A DNA stretch of 64,000 bases from contig QVRM01005378.1 in assembly GCA_003439945.1 (NCBI GenBank), positions 1,141,501 to 1,205,500 of the forward strand, written 5' to 3'. Below are positions 21,824-32,825 of the stretch, piece by piece. The stretch is from Dermanyssus gallinae (lineage: Eukaryota; Arthropoda; Arachnida; Mesostigmata; Dermanyssidae). The notes under the pieces are model-generated. The model was not told where the DNA came from and did no database searches. It saw nothing but the letters and a program-made list of their open reading frames with translations. Both the position numbers and the translations under genes were made by a program. Every line of letters starts with the position of its first letter. The stretch's first letter is position 1.

Positions 21824-23459
21824 CGAGCTTTGTCGAGTCGAGAGATCAACTGAAGAAACTAGATGTGGTTCATCCTAGATGGCGATGATGATGATGATCT
21901 GGTTGTGGTCGTGGTTGTCCTGCGCTCCTTCTCGACTGCGTCTGCGCGATTGCAGCAGATAACTGAGTGTCACAGCCGCACAGGTGACTGCGACACACAA
22001 TCCTGTCCGTATTCCTTTAGCATTAGGCTGCACCGTCCAGCCACGTCATACGCAGGTCGAGGAGTGGTGTCTCGTGGTATCACGGTCGGGCCGCGTTATG
22101 CATAAACCTGTTTGTATAAACTGCAGCCCACGACAGCGACAGGTGGTTAAGACTGAGAAAGCTGCCTTATCGAGTTCATTCAACGCCAATCGGCCGTTCA
22201 TGCACCGAAGCGATCTACGCCGCGGTCGTTACGGACAACGCTTGCAAGCCGGTGCGAGAGGGAGATACGACAACCTTGGACTCTTGAATGCATACGTCAA
22301 TGCAACGATTCGAGTAGGGGGAACGCCAGGAGATGAAGTTGGGCGTGTCCGTGTGATACAAAACGTTTACGACTACGGTGACGGCTGTGTTTTATTGTGT
22401 AGCGTCGTCGGACGAATGTAGTAGTGCATCGTATTTATTTTGTCCGTGTACAATATGTTTACGCGAGTTGTATACTCTTCTCCAATGGGTCGGCAAGGCA
22501 TAGTAGACCGTTGTGTGCGAAAACATTTGATAAATTAACAAAGAATGTTGCGTTGGAATGCTGACAGGCGGCTCTAAGGAAGGCAGAGGTAGAAGGTAGG
22601 CTGCTGCGACGAAATAAAGGAAACCCAAAAGCGATTAGTAGTCGCGGATATATATACATATACCTCATTTGATCAGTCTACGCTACGACTCTATGGTATG
22701 CGTCGGCGACCTCATCTAGCGCATACATTGTACATTTATGCTTTAATAAAAGAGTAATTTTTCCGGTAACTTCGAAAGTTAGTATTTCTGGTTTTGAAGC
22801 ATTTGCTAGGCTCTTCACCGTTCCAGCACCGGTTGGAGGCAAGGTACACATTATTTGATATATATATAGCGTTTGTATCGAACCTAAGGCCCTTTCTTTC
22901 AATGAAATGTGAATTCTTAACCTCAAATGATCAAGGTTCGGGCAGCATCAGAAAAACGTGTTTCTTCATCAACGTACGCTTAGGCAGGTTTGCTAACTGC
23001 CATACATATAGAGATTTTGTTACCCTTCTTTCTTTATAGACGAGGATGTCACGAACTGTGTATAATTTTATACGGTAGTCAGAAAGTCGTGAAGTGAGAA
23101 GTGACCACTTTTCTTGCCATAGGACATTGTAGAACGTGGGTATCATGTTTATAACTATATCACTTTGGAAAGTTTTCTAGAAAATCAACATGTTTGGAAC
23201 TATTTTTGCTGCCAATCTTCTGACAAATAAAATATCGGTTAAGACTGTTACAACTGAGCCATAAAATGTCTTAAAATCCTCAGCTATCTCTCTGATAGTA
23301 ATTAGGTCAGATGAGTATGATATAAATCAGTTGAGTATGGTATTATGAACTTTCAACGCTTGCTTCTGTTATTAACACCTAATACCTTCCCGAACGGGGG
23401 TCATCTTCAGTTTATATATATATATACGATGGCGGATCGACAAGTGCCAGTACTTTGAA
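21824..23459. other. 3' flank of CWC27
   Basis: Probable CWC27 3' UTR with AATAAA at 22613-22618. A 145-codon plus-strand frame (21984-22421) is present; I do not recognise it and treat it as chance or UTR. An AT-tagged copy of the exon 3/intron 3 junction of CWC27 lies at 22838-22868. Confidence 0.5.
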
Positions 23460-24135
23460 TTTAGAAAATTTAACCGACACCACCGAAGTCTTCCGGTTTA
23501 TTTTGATTAGAAGGGCCATTCGTCAGCTATACACAGGCCACATTTTGCGCCAATCGGTTCTGGCGTTTATTGTTTGAGTCTGGTTCAAAAAGTGAAGAAA
23601 ACGAGGTTCGGCAATTTTTAAGAGCCGAAAAGGAAGGAACAACGCATCTGCATAAAGTTCTGTGTTAAAAACCAAATTATATGTTCCGGATGAACTGTTG
23701 TTACGAACTGCTTATGGTAAGACGTCCGGCGCAAGAGGCCTGAAGTCTGAGCAGACAACTTTTGGACCTTCCATCACGACAACGCACCATTGCACACATT
23801 TTTTAACGATTTTTTATTATTATTTCGCAAAATTCGATTCCTGAACTTACGCAACTTCCCAATTAACCGGACCTGGCGTCATGCGACTTTTTCTGTTCTC
23901 TCAGATAAAAAATGAAGGGATAACGTTTCGAGACTAGAGGAGTAAAGAAAAAATTGGCAAAAGCAATTCAACTCTATTTCGAACGACGCGTTTAAAATAT
24001 TTCGAAGAGCAGGAAAGAAGATGGCACAAGTGCGTTTCAGCGGGCTGGAGCTATTTTGAACGGAACAAAAACACTTCAGATGGATTAATATTTTTTTTCA
24101 GAACTTTTCGTATATACCTAAGGTTGGAGCAATGA
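23460..24135 (+). pseudogene. mariner (Tc1/mariner) transposase relict
   Basis: WTFHHDNAPLHT (frame starting 23763) is the second catalytic Asp block of mariner transposases. PDLASCDFF (about 23870-23893) is the third Asp block. The two Asp codons, at 23778 and 23885, are 107 nt apart, where the D,D34D spacing of mariner requires 105, so a 2-nt frameshift separates them. Downstream, another frame reads KYFEEQERRWHKCVSAGWSYFERN (split by position: about 23995-24064), the family's C-terminal W/C/YFE block. Stops are numerous. The sequence AAGGTTGGAGCAATGAG near 24121 may be the inner part of a terminal repeat; the 5' terminus was not found. Non-functional. Confidence 0.8.
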
Positions 24136-24258
24136 GACAAAGAAAACATAGCATTGTGCAAGGTTTACACCGTGAGTTTCATGATTTCTAGGTTCAATCA
24201 TTATAATTAGACGAAAGAACCAGACACATAACCAGCTAAAAATAACATATGCTACGAA

Positions 24259-24264
24259 TTTATT
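24259..24264 (-). promoter_or_regulatory. TRUB2: TRUB2 poly(A) signal
   Basis: TTTATT on the plus strand is AATAAA on the minus strand, 113 nt past the TRUB2 stop codon (24379-24377). Best-placed candidate; transcript data would decide. Confidence 0.5.
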
Positions 24265-24376
24265 TACATTCCTATGATAATGTAATAGTATACACACCGG
24301 CGATGTTATTCGCCAGAAGAGAATCGAACAAGTTTAGCTAACGAGCAGCACAGTCCGATAGCACCAGGCGAACTTG

Positions 24377-24650
24377 CTACATCTCTCGGATGACGTTAAG
24401 GGTACTTTCCCCTGGCGTAGGCTTGCCTAATACACCTGAGTAACGAAGCTCGTCCACCTTTCTGTTACACTCCTGAATATTATTCAGAATCTGCTCAAGA
24501 CGCCAGTTGCGTTGAAGCAGCGCCATATCGGCCGTAAACGGTCCCACTCTGCAAAAAAAAACATACACTACTAAGCAGAACTTTCGTACAGCAAAAACTG
24601 TAAGGGATCTACCTCAATTGCGAAAATGCGCGCTTACTCAATATAGCGCA

Positions 24651-24698
<48 letters not shown>

Positions 24699-27600
24699 AT
24701 TAAAAACATGGCTGAAAATAAAGAAAGGTGGAGGGAAGATCACTAGCAAACACCAACTAACAAACAACATAGATCTTCAATGACTCTCAACTCACCTTAC
24801 GATTCGAAACCGTTCAGCCGCAGCGGTCGCACGGAGCTTCTCGCCGATCCTGTGGACAAGCTCGCAAAGAAATTCTTCGGATTCGTTGATTACCTGCATT
24901 TCTACAAAGTCACTCGACGCCAGCAAGCATGATACAAGTAAGCGCGAGGCGGAAAAGTTAGCAAACAGGCACGGTCATATACCACTAACTGTAAGACGCG
25001 TGTTGTGAATTTTGGTCACTTTCTACTGGAAACTGTTTTCCAGTAGAAAGTGGCCAAAATTTTATATGACCAAATATATACAGGGTCTATCATACAAATA
25101 TGTACTTATTTTAAGGTTTGGTAGATCTCGGCAAGAAAATATTTTTTCCCAATAGAAGGAGGGGGCGGAAACGTCTTGTTCAGAAGTGAGAAAGAAATTT
25201 ACAAAAATAGCTATTCTGCCTATTTTTCTCTTATATAGTTCTGCAACAATTCCGTTTGCGGGAGAACCAACGCATGAAGGAACCGATCATACCGGAGTGT
25301 TCGGCGGAAAATTCTCCATATTCTGAGTGACACCAGACGCGAGCTAGCCAAAGGCGAAAAGCGCAATTAAGAAAAGTAGATCGCGGCAATGAAATATTTT
25401 TTTTCCAATAGAAGGAGGGGGCGGAAACGTCTTGTTTGGAAATGAGAAAGAAATTTATAAAAATAGCTATTCTGCCTATTTTTCTCTTACATAGTTGTAC
25501 AAAATTCCCGTTTGCGGGAGAACCAACGCATGAAAGAACCGATCATACCGGAGTGTTCGGCGAAAAAATCTCTATAATCTGAATAACACCCGACGCAAAC
25601 TAGCGAAAGGCAAATAGCGTGATTAAAGAACGTCATACAAATTCTATACGTCGTTATGTCTTATGTTAAAGCTCTCACGTACAGAAGCGTAACATTTTGC
25701 GATTACGACCAAAAATGTACGCCCAAAAGACTATTCTCAGGCAATAGCTATTGTAATGCCGATTATTTTTGTACCAAAGTGATAGTGCTGCCAACAAGTT
25801 TTCCTCAGGAACACCTGTTGACACGTCAAATGTCGCCCCGGAATTCTCAATCCCCTTTTATGAACTCTGGGGCACGACGACGTGCTTGTCTGTGGGATTT
25901 GCCGCCCGGCGTTGACCTAACTGCGTATGGTGATGATTTAACAGTAAGTGTCCAAGCAAAGACGCCCGAGATTCTGAAAATACGTGCTGACTGGCGCTGT
26001 GGCAGAGAAAGAAGCTTGGATGAAGGCAGCAGATCTTAAATTGGCCCTCACTAAAATTGGGGCTATTCTCCACGTTGGCCGAAAGCAGTGTCCCACTTTC
26101 AGGCTAACGACCGAGATTAAGTTTGCAAATACGGTCCGGTATCTAGGGATGCCGTGACTTAAGGGGGGCCACATATCCGCCCAAGGCTGTAAAATCGACC
26201 TCTGCAAAGACTTGAGCGCGGCCAAAGATATTGCCAAGATTATGCCGAAATACGTTCGGACCAAGGAGAGTCCGCGACAACGGCTCATGTTAGTGGCCGA
26301 GTCAATAGTGTTGTTTGGAGCGTTGGTATGGATGACGCCGGCTATGGCTCGCTACAACGGAAAGCTCAGCGTCCGTGGGACCAAAAAGTAAATTAACGCC
26401 GGACAATATGAGAGGACCCTAGTAGGGTCAAAGAGTTGGAAGGAAAAGATCTTTCAGGAGGTGGCAGTCTGAATAGAACCCCTATCGAGGAATGATGATT
26501 CGGAGCTCGCGCTAGACTGATCCCTACCATTTAAGCATGGGTTGAAAGACCGGAGAGAGAGAGAGCGAGATATACTACTGTACGACATGGGAACTTACAG
26601 GGCATGATTGCTTCCAAAACTATCTCCACAGAATAAAGCAGGCGTCCGTTGTGCATTCACTGTGATACAGTCGATAAATCGCCAGAACACATAGTACTGT
26701 AGAGGTTGGCAAAAAGCTAGAGGTAACCTACTAATGATCGTAACCGGCACGTTAAAGATATTGATTGCACTTATCATAAAAAAAATGAAAGCTGGCTTAA
26801 TGTCTTAGCAGCTTTTGAAAGAATTTCGCGGGCCAAGATTCGCAAGAACGGATTGAAACGCCTCCCTGTTGGAATGATTATCCTTGGTGTCTTACACTAC
26901 CCAGCCAGCAACGATCGAGTGTTCATGAGAGTTTTCCTGCCCTTCGCAAAAACCTATATGTATACGCACCAAGTGCAGACATTTTGTTCCTGTAAGCGTA
27001 GCATGCCCGCGGCAGGCCGCCCTGCATCGTCGTGTACACCATAATTCTCCTTCGGTACACCATCACAGTACTACACAGCTCTAGTCGCCTCTCGATAGTG
27101 CAACCCACTGTAATGGATCTAGTGAGACACCTACGATTTTGTTGCGGAAACAACTCGTTAACCTCAACCTCATTGGAACTGAATAGCTCGTGGAATCTAG
27201 CGAGCGATCGATAACTATAAAGAAGTGAGATCAAATTCAAAAAGAAGAGAAGGAGACTGAACCAGAAATAAAGGAGTGAGAGTGTGTGTGCGAGAGAGAG
27301 AGAGACCAAGTTTACCTATAGTAAAGTTAGGCGGATCAAGCTTTATGCATCGAAGCGAGTAAACAAGAGCAGGCGAGTCCACTCCTTCCGGTCGCACCAG
27401 ACCACGACACAGCAGCTTGTACGCCTCCTCTGAATCGGGCCGCACACCGGCGTACTCGAACGCACGCGACTAAAAGCATCAAACATGCAAGCAAACAAAC
27501 AACAACAACAACAACACAACAGCAACAACATCAACACATGTCAAACGGAAACATTATGAATTAAAAATCTGGATCTACAATAAGCAGCATCAATGCGCGC

Positions 27601-29102
27601 AATTTCGTGTGAGCGAGGTTAATTTTCTAATAAAATAGTGGTAGTGTCCTCTATGTACGAACATGCACAAATCAAAATATACTTGAGATCCTGCTGGATG
27701 GTTACAATGATGTTTGATCACCCAGCATTCCTCAAAGGCTGCAAGGGAAACATTTGATTGATTGGTTCTAGCTGGCTAGAAGCCACTAGCTGTCCACTGT
27801 AGAAAATGAGATCTTCGACACACGGCGCCGTCAGCTACTACCACTGTAACATATACTGGCAGGCGCATCGCCATCGTTCACGTCACGAAGACGTATTGTT
27901 GCCACTGTGAAGAAACAAATGAGAGTTCACTGTGCGTTTGGTCTAAAGGGTGACTGATTACTTCATGAACCAACAAGGATCAGGGCTGCCGTGCCGACAG
28001 CAAGTGGTTCGCCAGAAAAAAGTCAATACAGTCCCAATTGCATATAAACAAACTAAGCTAACGCACCCGACGTGGCCGTATGGGGCCACCTGAATGCTGC
28101 TTCCTCTGTCGTTCAGCAAAACACCGATACCCAGTAAATACGAAATTCGAATAAACGGTGTAGGTTCACCATTCATTGCACATTCAACCAAGACTAGCGA
28201 GAGCGGTTAGTACACGCATTCACTGCACGTCATATATGAGGCGTATTTCTTAAGAAAACACCTTAGAACCTGCCCCGGCCCGGTAAAAGGTGTAGGCATA
28301 CAAGGCCCGGACAAAAGATGTGAGCACACGTACATTCCGGCCCGAGACACTCCAAGAAGAATATGACGCACAGATCTAAACTCCCGCTCAGCATAGTTTA
28401 ACTTGTCCTTGAGTCAGAGATTTGGCTTCTATCATGGCGACAAAAATACATAAATTGGCACAACCGCCACGCCGGTATCAGACGGTAAACAGAGATAGCT
28501 GTTGCTTGCAATGTAAAAGTCACGGACGCACCTGAAACGACGCCTGGATGGAGCCGAACAGCTTCTCTATAAGCGCTGGAGTTACGTGTCGATATTTGCT
28601 TCGATCCGTGACCTTGCCATCCGTCGTTCCAGTATCGGTCGCTACACCCAGCACACAGTCGACGTGATATGTTCGAATCTAAGACCATGCGGAAATTACG
28701 AACTGCTGTATTCGTGACCTTCCGTTATTGCTAAAAAATAGCCAGTTTGTTCACAGTGACATTGATATACACCATAACGGCACACTTTCTGATCATTATT
28801 TGTTGGCCTTCTTTTAATCTTTAAATAAGGTATGTTTGTAATATAACATAACATGTAAACATAAAATCACCTTGATTCTCACATAAAGGGGTGTGTGGTA
28901 CAATTATCATGGTCATATCTGTATTGTTTCTAATATGCGTACTTCTGAAAAAAACCGTAACTAATCGCCAAATAGGCGAGTGCTATTTGAAATTGTATGC
29001 GCCCATTCGGCCATCCGCCAAGCAAATAATCCGTTCACATGAACTCACCGCGGACCACGGCTTTTGAAGTAATTATCAAGATTGATACGAATACAATAAT
29101 TG

Positions 29103-29189
<87 letters not shown>

Positions 29190-30865
29190 TCATTCTAATT
29201 TAACACTAATTAATAAATGTGGGCACATTTATTTGCATACCATATTGATCGCCTTAAGCAATTCCAGATCTTGTCGCTTGACGGAGATAGCAAGAAGAGT
29301 CACTCCACTCGCCGTCATAGCTGTGGGACACACCGTCTTAATGTTTATGTCTTGCCTGAAAGGTGACAGTTGTTAAACAAGTAATGAGAAATCAGTTTCA
29401 CAATGACACTGATTGCTTATGACAATGACAAATCTCGTAATCTTTCGTTTTATTCAGACTACTTTTTGCTAGGCAAAAGCTTATGGGTAATATACAACTA
29501 ATACATTACGTTATATCTCTAGAAGAACATCTGTCCATTGTAGAAATACGACTATAATAGTGCAATCATAACGAAAGATGAAAATCATTCTAAGCTCCGG
29601 ACGGAAACTAAAAGATGCACAGAAATGTGGAAAACAAACAAGTAACAATAACCACTAATAAATAACAATACAACACAGGAACAACAACGCCAACAACAAC
29701 GACGACAACAGTAGTACCGACAAACGATGTAATTAATGCATGTAATAACAAATCATTAGCAATCGTGAAAGCAGAGGCGTGAACAACAAAAAAGTCAGAA
29801 GCGCCACCACGCGTCTGTATTTACGGCGTTAACCAGTGTTTTTGTAAAGTACAGCTGTATAAAAAAGGGCAAAAAGAAAACTTGCAGAAAAACAATCAAA
29901 TAAGCCGAACGCATCAATAGCAACGACAGGCCGTCGTGCTGTAGAGGTGGTTGTGGTAGTAGTAGTAGTAGTGGTAGTAAAAGGCAAAGTCAACGCAAAG
30001 AGGTTTGAGAAGATCTGCTACCGCGAAGGCAGGCGCGTTTTACAGCCCGGTCCCGATACAATATATCATAAAAAAGTGAGTTGTTTTTTTTTCACATACG
30101 GCTGAAAATGCGGTCCGGTAACCAGCGGACTATCCGAGTACGAAGGATGGCTGATCACCTCAAATTTGTCTTCCTTAAAACTTCCCTTAATGTCAACGTC
30201 AATCATCTGCGGCCGCTGGTCGAGTCTGTTTAGACCTGAAACAATCAAACATAAGCAAGCAAGAAGACAATCGTGAAAGCAACAGCAGCAACAACAACAG
30301 CGTACCGTGTTAGGATCGAACCCGCAACTCATGGCATCGGAATCGCACCGTTCCGCTAACCGACAATGCGTATATAAATATATATATATAAAAAAAAATT
30401 AATAGTAATTTGTTATCAATTATCGCGAAAAAATTCTAATTCTCGATCTAATTAATTTAGAATAGTCTGACACGGAATTCGATAAAACCTAAGCTTTAGG
30501 GAGATTGCTTAGTTAATTCAACGGGTGCTCTGACGCAAAAATATCGCATCGAAATTACGACGTGCAACTATGCGCCCGCATATCGGCCACAGACATCTCG
30601 AGCTTTTCCCGTACGCGTCTGATTAACTGCGTTCCTAGTCGATATATACTTGTTTGAGTTTTAGGAAGCATGTCGTTCACACAGTTATTCTTAGCTAAAC
30701 ATCCAAGTTAGATAGATATCAATCACACAAACCTTAAACAGCGCATAATCACTCTTCTAACTGACGATGATGTTATGTTGCATAATTTAAGTACATATTT
30801 GCATATACCACTGGCCTGCTTACTGAATAAAGTTAATTATATATGTATATATATATATATAATAT

Positions 30866-30914
<49 letters not shown>

Positions 30915-30920
30915 ATATAT

Positions 30921-30987
<67 letters not shown>

Positions 30988-31193
30988 CACCACTGGCCAG
31001 AATACAACGACCACAACAACACGATATTTGCAACACGGGTTGATTCCGGGCACGTACCTTCACAAAGCTGGACATGTAGAGAGTTTTTCAGCCACTTGAA
31101 CGTCATTCCAGCCGGCTTATGAACGCACAAGTAACCCCGCAAATGACGGTACGCCTCCGGCGCATAGCCTATGACTTTTTCGACAAACGGCAT
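24377..31193 (-). CDS. TRUB2: TruB-like pseudouridine synthase, TRUB2 homologue, catalytic Asp apparently lost
   Basis: Animal TRUB2 is a mitochondrial TruB-family pseudouridine synthase acting on mitochondrial RNA. Seven minus-strand exons: 31193-31058, 30235-30100, 29355-29241, 28678-28532, 27469-27316, 24901-24796, 24548-24377. All are GT-AG with matching phases, 321 aa (human 331). Collinear blocks: LRGYLCVHKPAGMTFKWLK (exon 1; human LHGLFAVYKPPGLKWKHLR), HPSYSDSPLVTGPHF (exon 2), ASGVTLLAI (exon 3), CVLGVATD plus RHVTPALIEKLFGSIQASFQ (exon 4), SEEAYKLLCRGLVRP and SLRCIKLDPPNF (exon 5), CELVHRIGEKLRATAAAERF (exon 6), VGPFTADMALLQRNW (exon 7). The family motif HRLDxxxSG should precede exon 3's SG; here those places read Cys-Pro-Thr-Ala, so the catalytic Asp is absent. 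The start at 31193 is the second ATG of its frame. The orthology call is strong; the activity call is inference. Confidence 0.92.
24655..24697. repeat. (AT)n array in TRUB2 intron 6
   Basis: Pure AT dinucleotides within the 247-bp intron between exons 6 and 7. Confidence 0.93.
25121..25630. repeat. tandem duplication, two 255-bp units
   Basis: GTAGATCTCGGCAAGAAAATA at 25121 recurs as GTAGATCGCGGCAATGAAATA at 25376. Both units carry CCAATAGAAGGAGGGGGCGG, TAGCTATTCTGCCTATTTTT, GTTTGCGGGAGAACCAACGC and ATCATACCGGAGTGTTCGGC in order, with scattered substitutions and small indels. The array lies in TRUB2 intron 5, just upstream of the LINE relict. Not coding. Confidence 0.9.
25650..26780 (+). pseudogene. 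degenerate LINE (R1/jockey-like) reverse transcriptase in TRUB2 intron 5
   Basis: In 25656-26039 the frame reads LPPGVDLTAYGDDLTVSVQ, an RT active-site YxDD block (YGDD near 25925). The next frame continues KLALTKIGAILHVGRKQC, then VRYLGMP, then RQRLMLVAESIVLFGALVWM, the order K...KT, YLG, and LLYGAxxW seen after the active site in LINE ORF2. Stops and frameshifts separate the blocks. It runs antisense to TRUB2. The clade is a guess. Confidence 0.7.
29102..29188. repeat. (AAT)n array in TRUB2 intron 3
   Basis: About 29 uninterrupted AAT/TAA units, 52 bp short of the exon 3 donor on the minus strand. Confidence 0.95.
30302..30378 (-). mobile_element. tRNA-like SINE head in TRUB2 intron 1
   Basis: On the minus strand, box A TAGCGGAACGG and box B GGTTCGATCC are about 33 bp apart, inside sequence that then runs into TTG/CTG repeats. 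The acceptor stem does not pair well, so a functional tRNA is unlikely. It lies about 70 bp upstream of the exon 2 acceptor (30237-30236). Confidence 0.5.
30838..30986. repeat. long interrupted (AT)n array in TRUB2 intron 1
   Basis: About 150 bp of AT dinucleotides with a few ATAAT or GT interruptions, starting 72 bp inside the exon 1 donor. Tyr-Ile frames across it are meaningless. Confidence 0.95.
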
Positions 31194-31983
31194 TGTGCAC
31201 CACCTGATTGCTGGCTGAGGGTCGCGCGCACGCGTGTTTTTGTGTTTTCGTTGTTTCACTTTTTCGTCTCGTTCGCCTCGATTTGCTCGGAGATCGTGCT
31301 CGTTAAATACTTGAAGTAACTCACTAGACAGAAGACAGGATCGCAGAAGAAGTATTGCAAACGTATCGAAGAAGAAGAAGAAGAAAAAGAAGACGAAGAT
31401 TCATTAAGCTACTGTGTACTTGTATTTCTGTTCGCCTTCTTTTTTTCCAATTGACTGCCCTACTCGAGATAGACAGAACTTCACTTCGTCGAGCCCGGTG
31501 GCGTAGTGGATTAAGTCTCCGCCTCGCAACCGGAGGAGACACATAAGTGCGCGGGTTCGAACCCCACCGCTGCACATTTGTATTTATGGGGGTCCGTCTA
31601 TGAAGCAATGTCAAAAACAGTTCCGTGGACGTTAAATCTTGGCTGAGGGTCAGCCCGAAAACTTTACTTACTAGAACTTCACTTCACTGGGATGTGTGGA
31701 GATTCGACAACGCTAAAAAGTCGCTGACAAGACTTGAGCAGGTTTGAGCTGCCGAAGAGCGCGTTTTTCGTCGCCGCTCCACGTGTAGTTTTCTCGAGGA
31801 CGCGTTCAATCGCGCACTCAGCTCTCACTATTTGCGCTATACGCGCTCAAGCTTCTCTGCAGCTGACTTCGGCGGCTTCAAATAGCCGTGGCGTGCTGTT
31901 GTCGAAGTTCTTTAGAACATTGGTTGGTGTTTGTTGGTAAACAGCCGCCAAATCCCCGTTCCTGTGTTCGACTCGTTAGATGC

Positions 31984-32014
<31 letters not shown>

Positions 32015-32501
32015 CGCGAGTGCGAGCTTCGAAATGTATGTAATGCCACTAAACCGACACTAAAAGAGCAAACAAATTTAACTCTGCCTAATGCCAAGCA
32101 TAGTGACTACAGAAGCCCGATTTACCAGAAATAAGGGTTATATATATTTGTGTATGTGTGTTGGGTGTGTGTACCAGCAAGGGAGTTTAAAATGAATACA
32201 TAGTATAAAAGCGCCATATGATTGGGCTTCTGTGTCTGGGGTGGTGGTTAGCAAGTAGCGTGGAGCAGACGAAATAACGCAGCAGGGCAAAGCAAAGCAA
32301 AAAAACAATAATAAATAATAATAATAATGCTAATGACAAGGAGGTGGAAAACGCTAACAAAGAAATCCAAGTTCGACCGAGGCGGTTTCGGCTTTGCTGT
32401 GTGACGATTTTGACGCTATTTATTTTGCTCCTATAGAGCGGAGCAAACGCACAGATATCTGCACCAACATCCGCCTACGAAGCCGCACCGAAGTTGCAAT
32501 C
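31194..32501. promoter_or_regulatory. head-to-head region between TRUB2 and FKBP2
   Basis: About 1.3 kb between two divergent start codons, expected to hold both promoters. It contains a GAA run (31365-31400), a SINE (31488-31672) and a GA run (31984-32014). The GA run could bind GAGA-type factors as in insects; this is inference only. Another GT-rich stretch lies at 32150-32170. Confidence 0.5.
31488..31672 (+). mobile_element. tRNA-derived SINE (family A), copy 1, complete
   Basis: Flanked by a perfect 13-bp duplication AGAACTTCACTTC (31475-31487 and 31673-31685). The head has box A TGGCGTAGTGG and box B GGTTCGAACCC and can fold as a tRNA-like cloverleaf. The body contains TATTTATGGGGGTCCGTC, CCGTGGACGTTAAATCTTGG and CTGAGGGTCAGCCCGAAAA. 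The same body occurs at 44.7 and 48.1 kb. Confidence 0.9.
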
Positions 32502-32785
32502 ATGGAATTTTGGATAAAACTGGCGGCTCTTAGCGGTATGTACTCTGACGATGGACAGATAGCTCATGCACATGCACGAAATAATATTAGCTGTAGTTAA
32601 CATGAATAATGATTGTGTTTTTCGTGTTACAGTTGCTACTGTGGATTATCCAAAATAATATGATTAATATTGTGGTTTTGTTCCACAACAGATTTGTTTT
32701 AAGATTAGGCCCGCGATGTCGATTTACGGTTTATTATTATTTTAACATTTAGTAATGTTCTATTAAAACTAAAATGCCTGATGTC

Positions 32786-32825
<40 letters not shown>

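Noticed and set aside
21984..22421. 145-codon plus-strand ORF after CWC27
   Set aside because: No recognised family, no splice or start support, and it lies in the probable 3' UTR. Left as unassigned.
31500..31575. Possible functional tRNA gene
   Set aside because: It has boxes A and B and a tRNA-like fold, but it is the head of a dispersed element with target duplications and a shared non-tRNA body, so it is a SINE.
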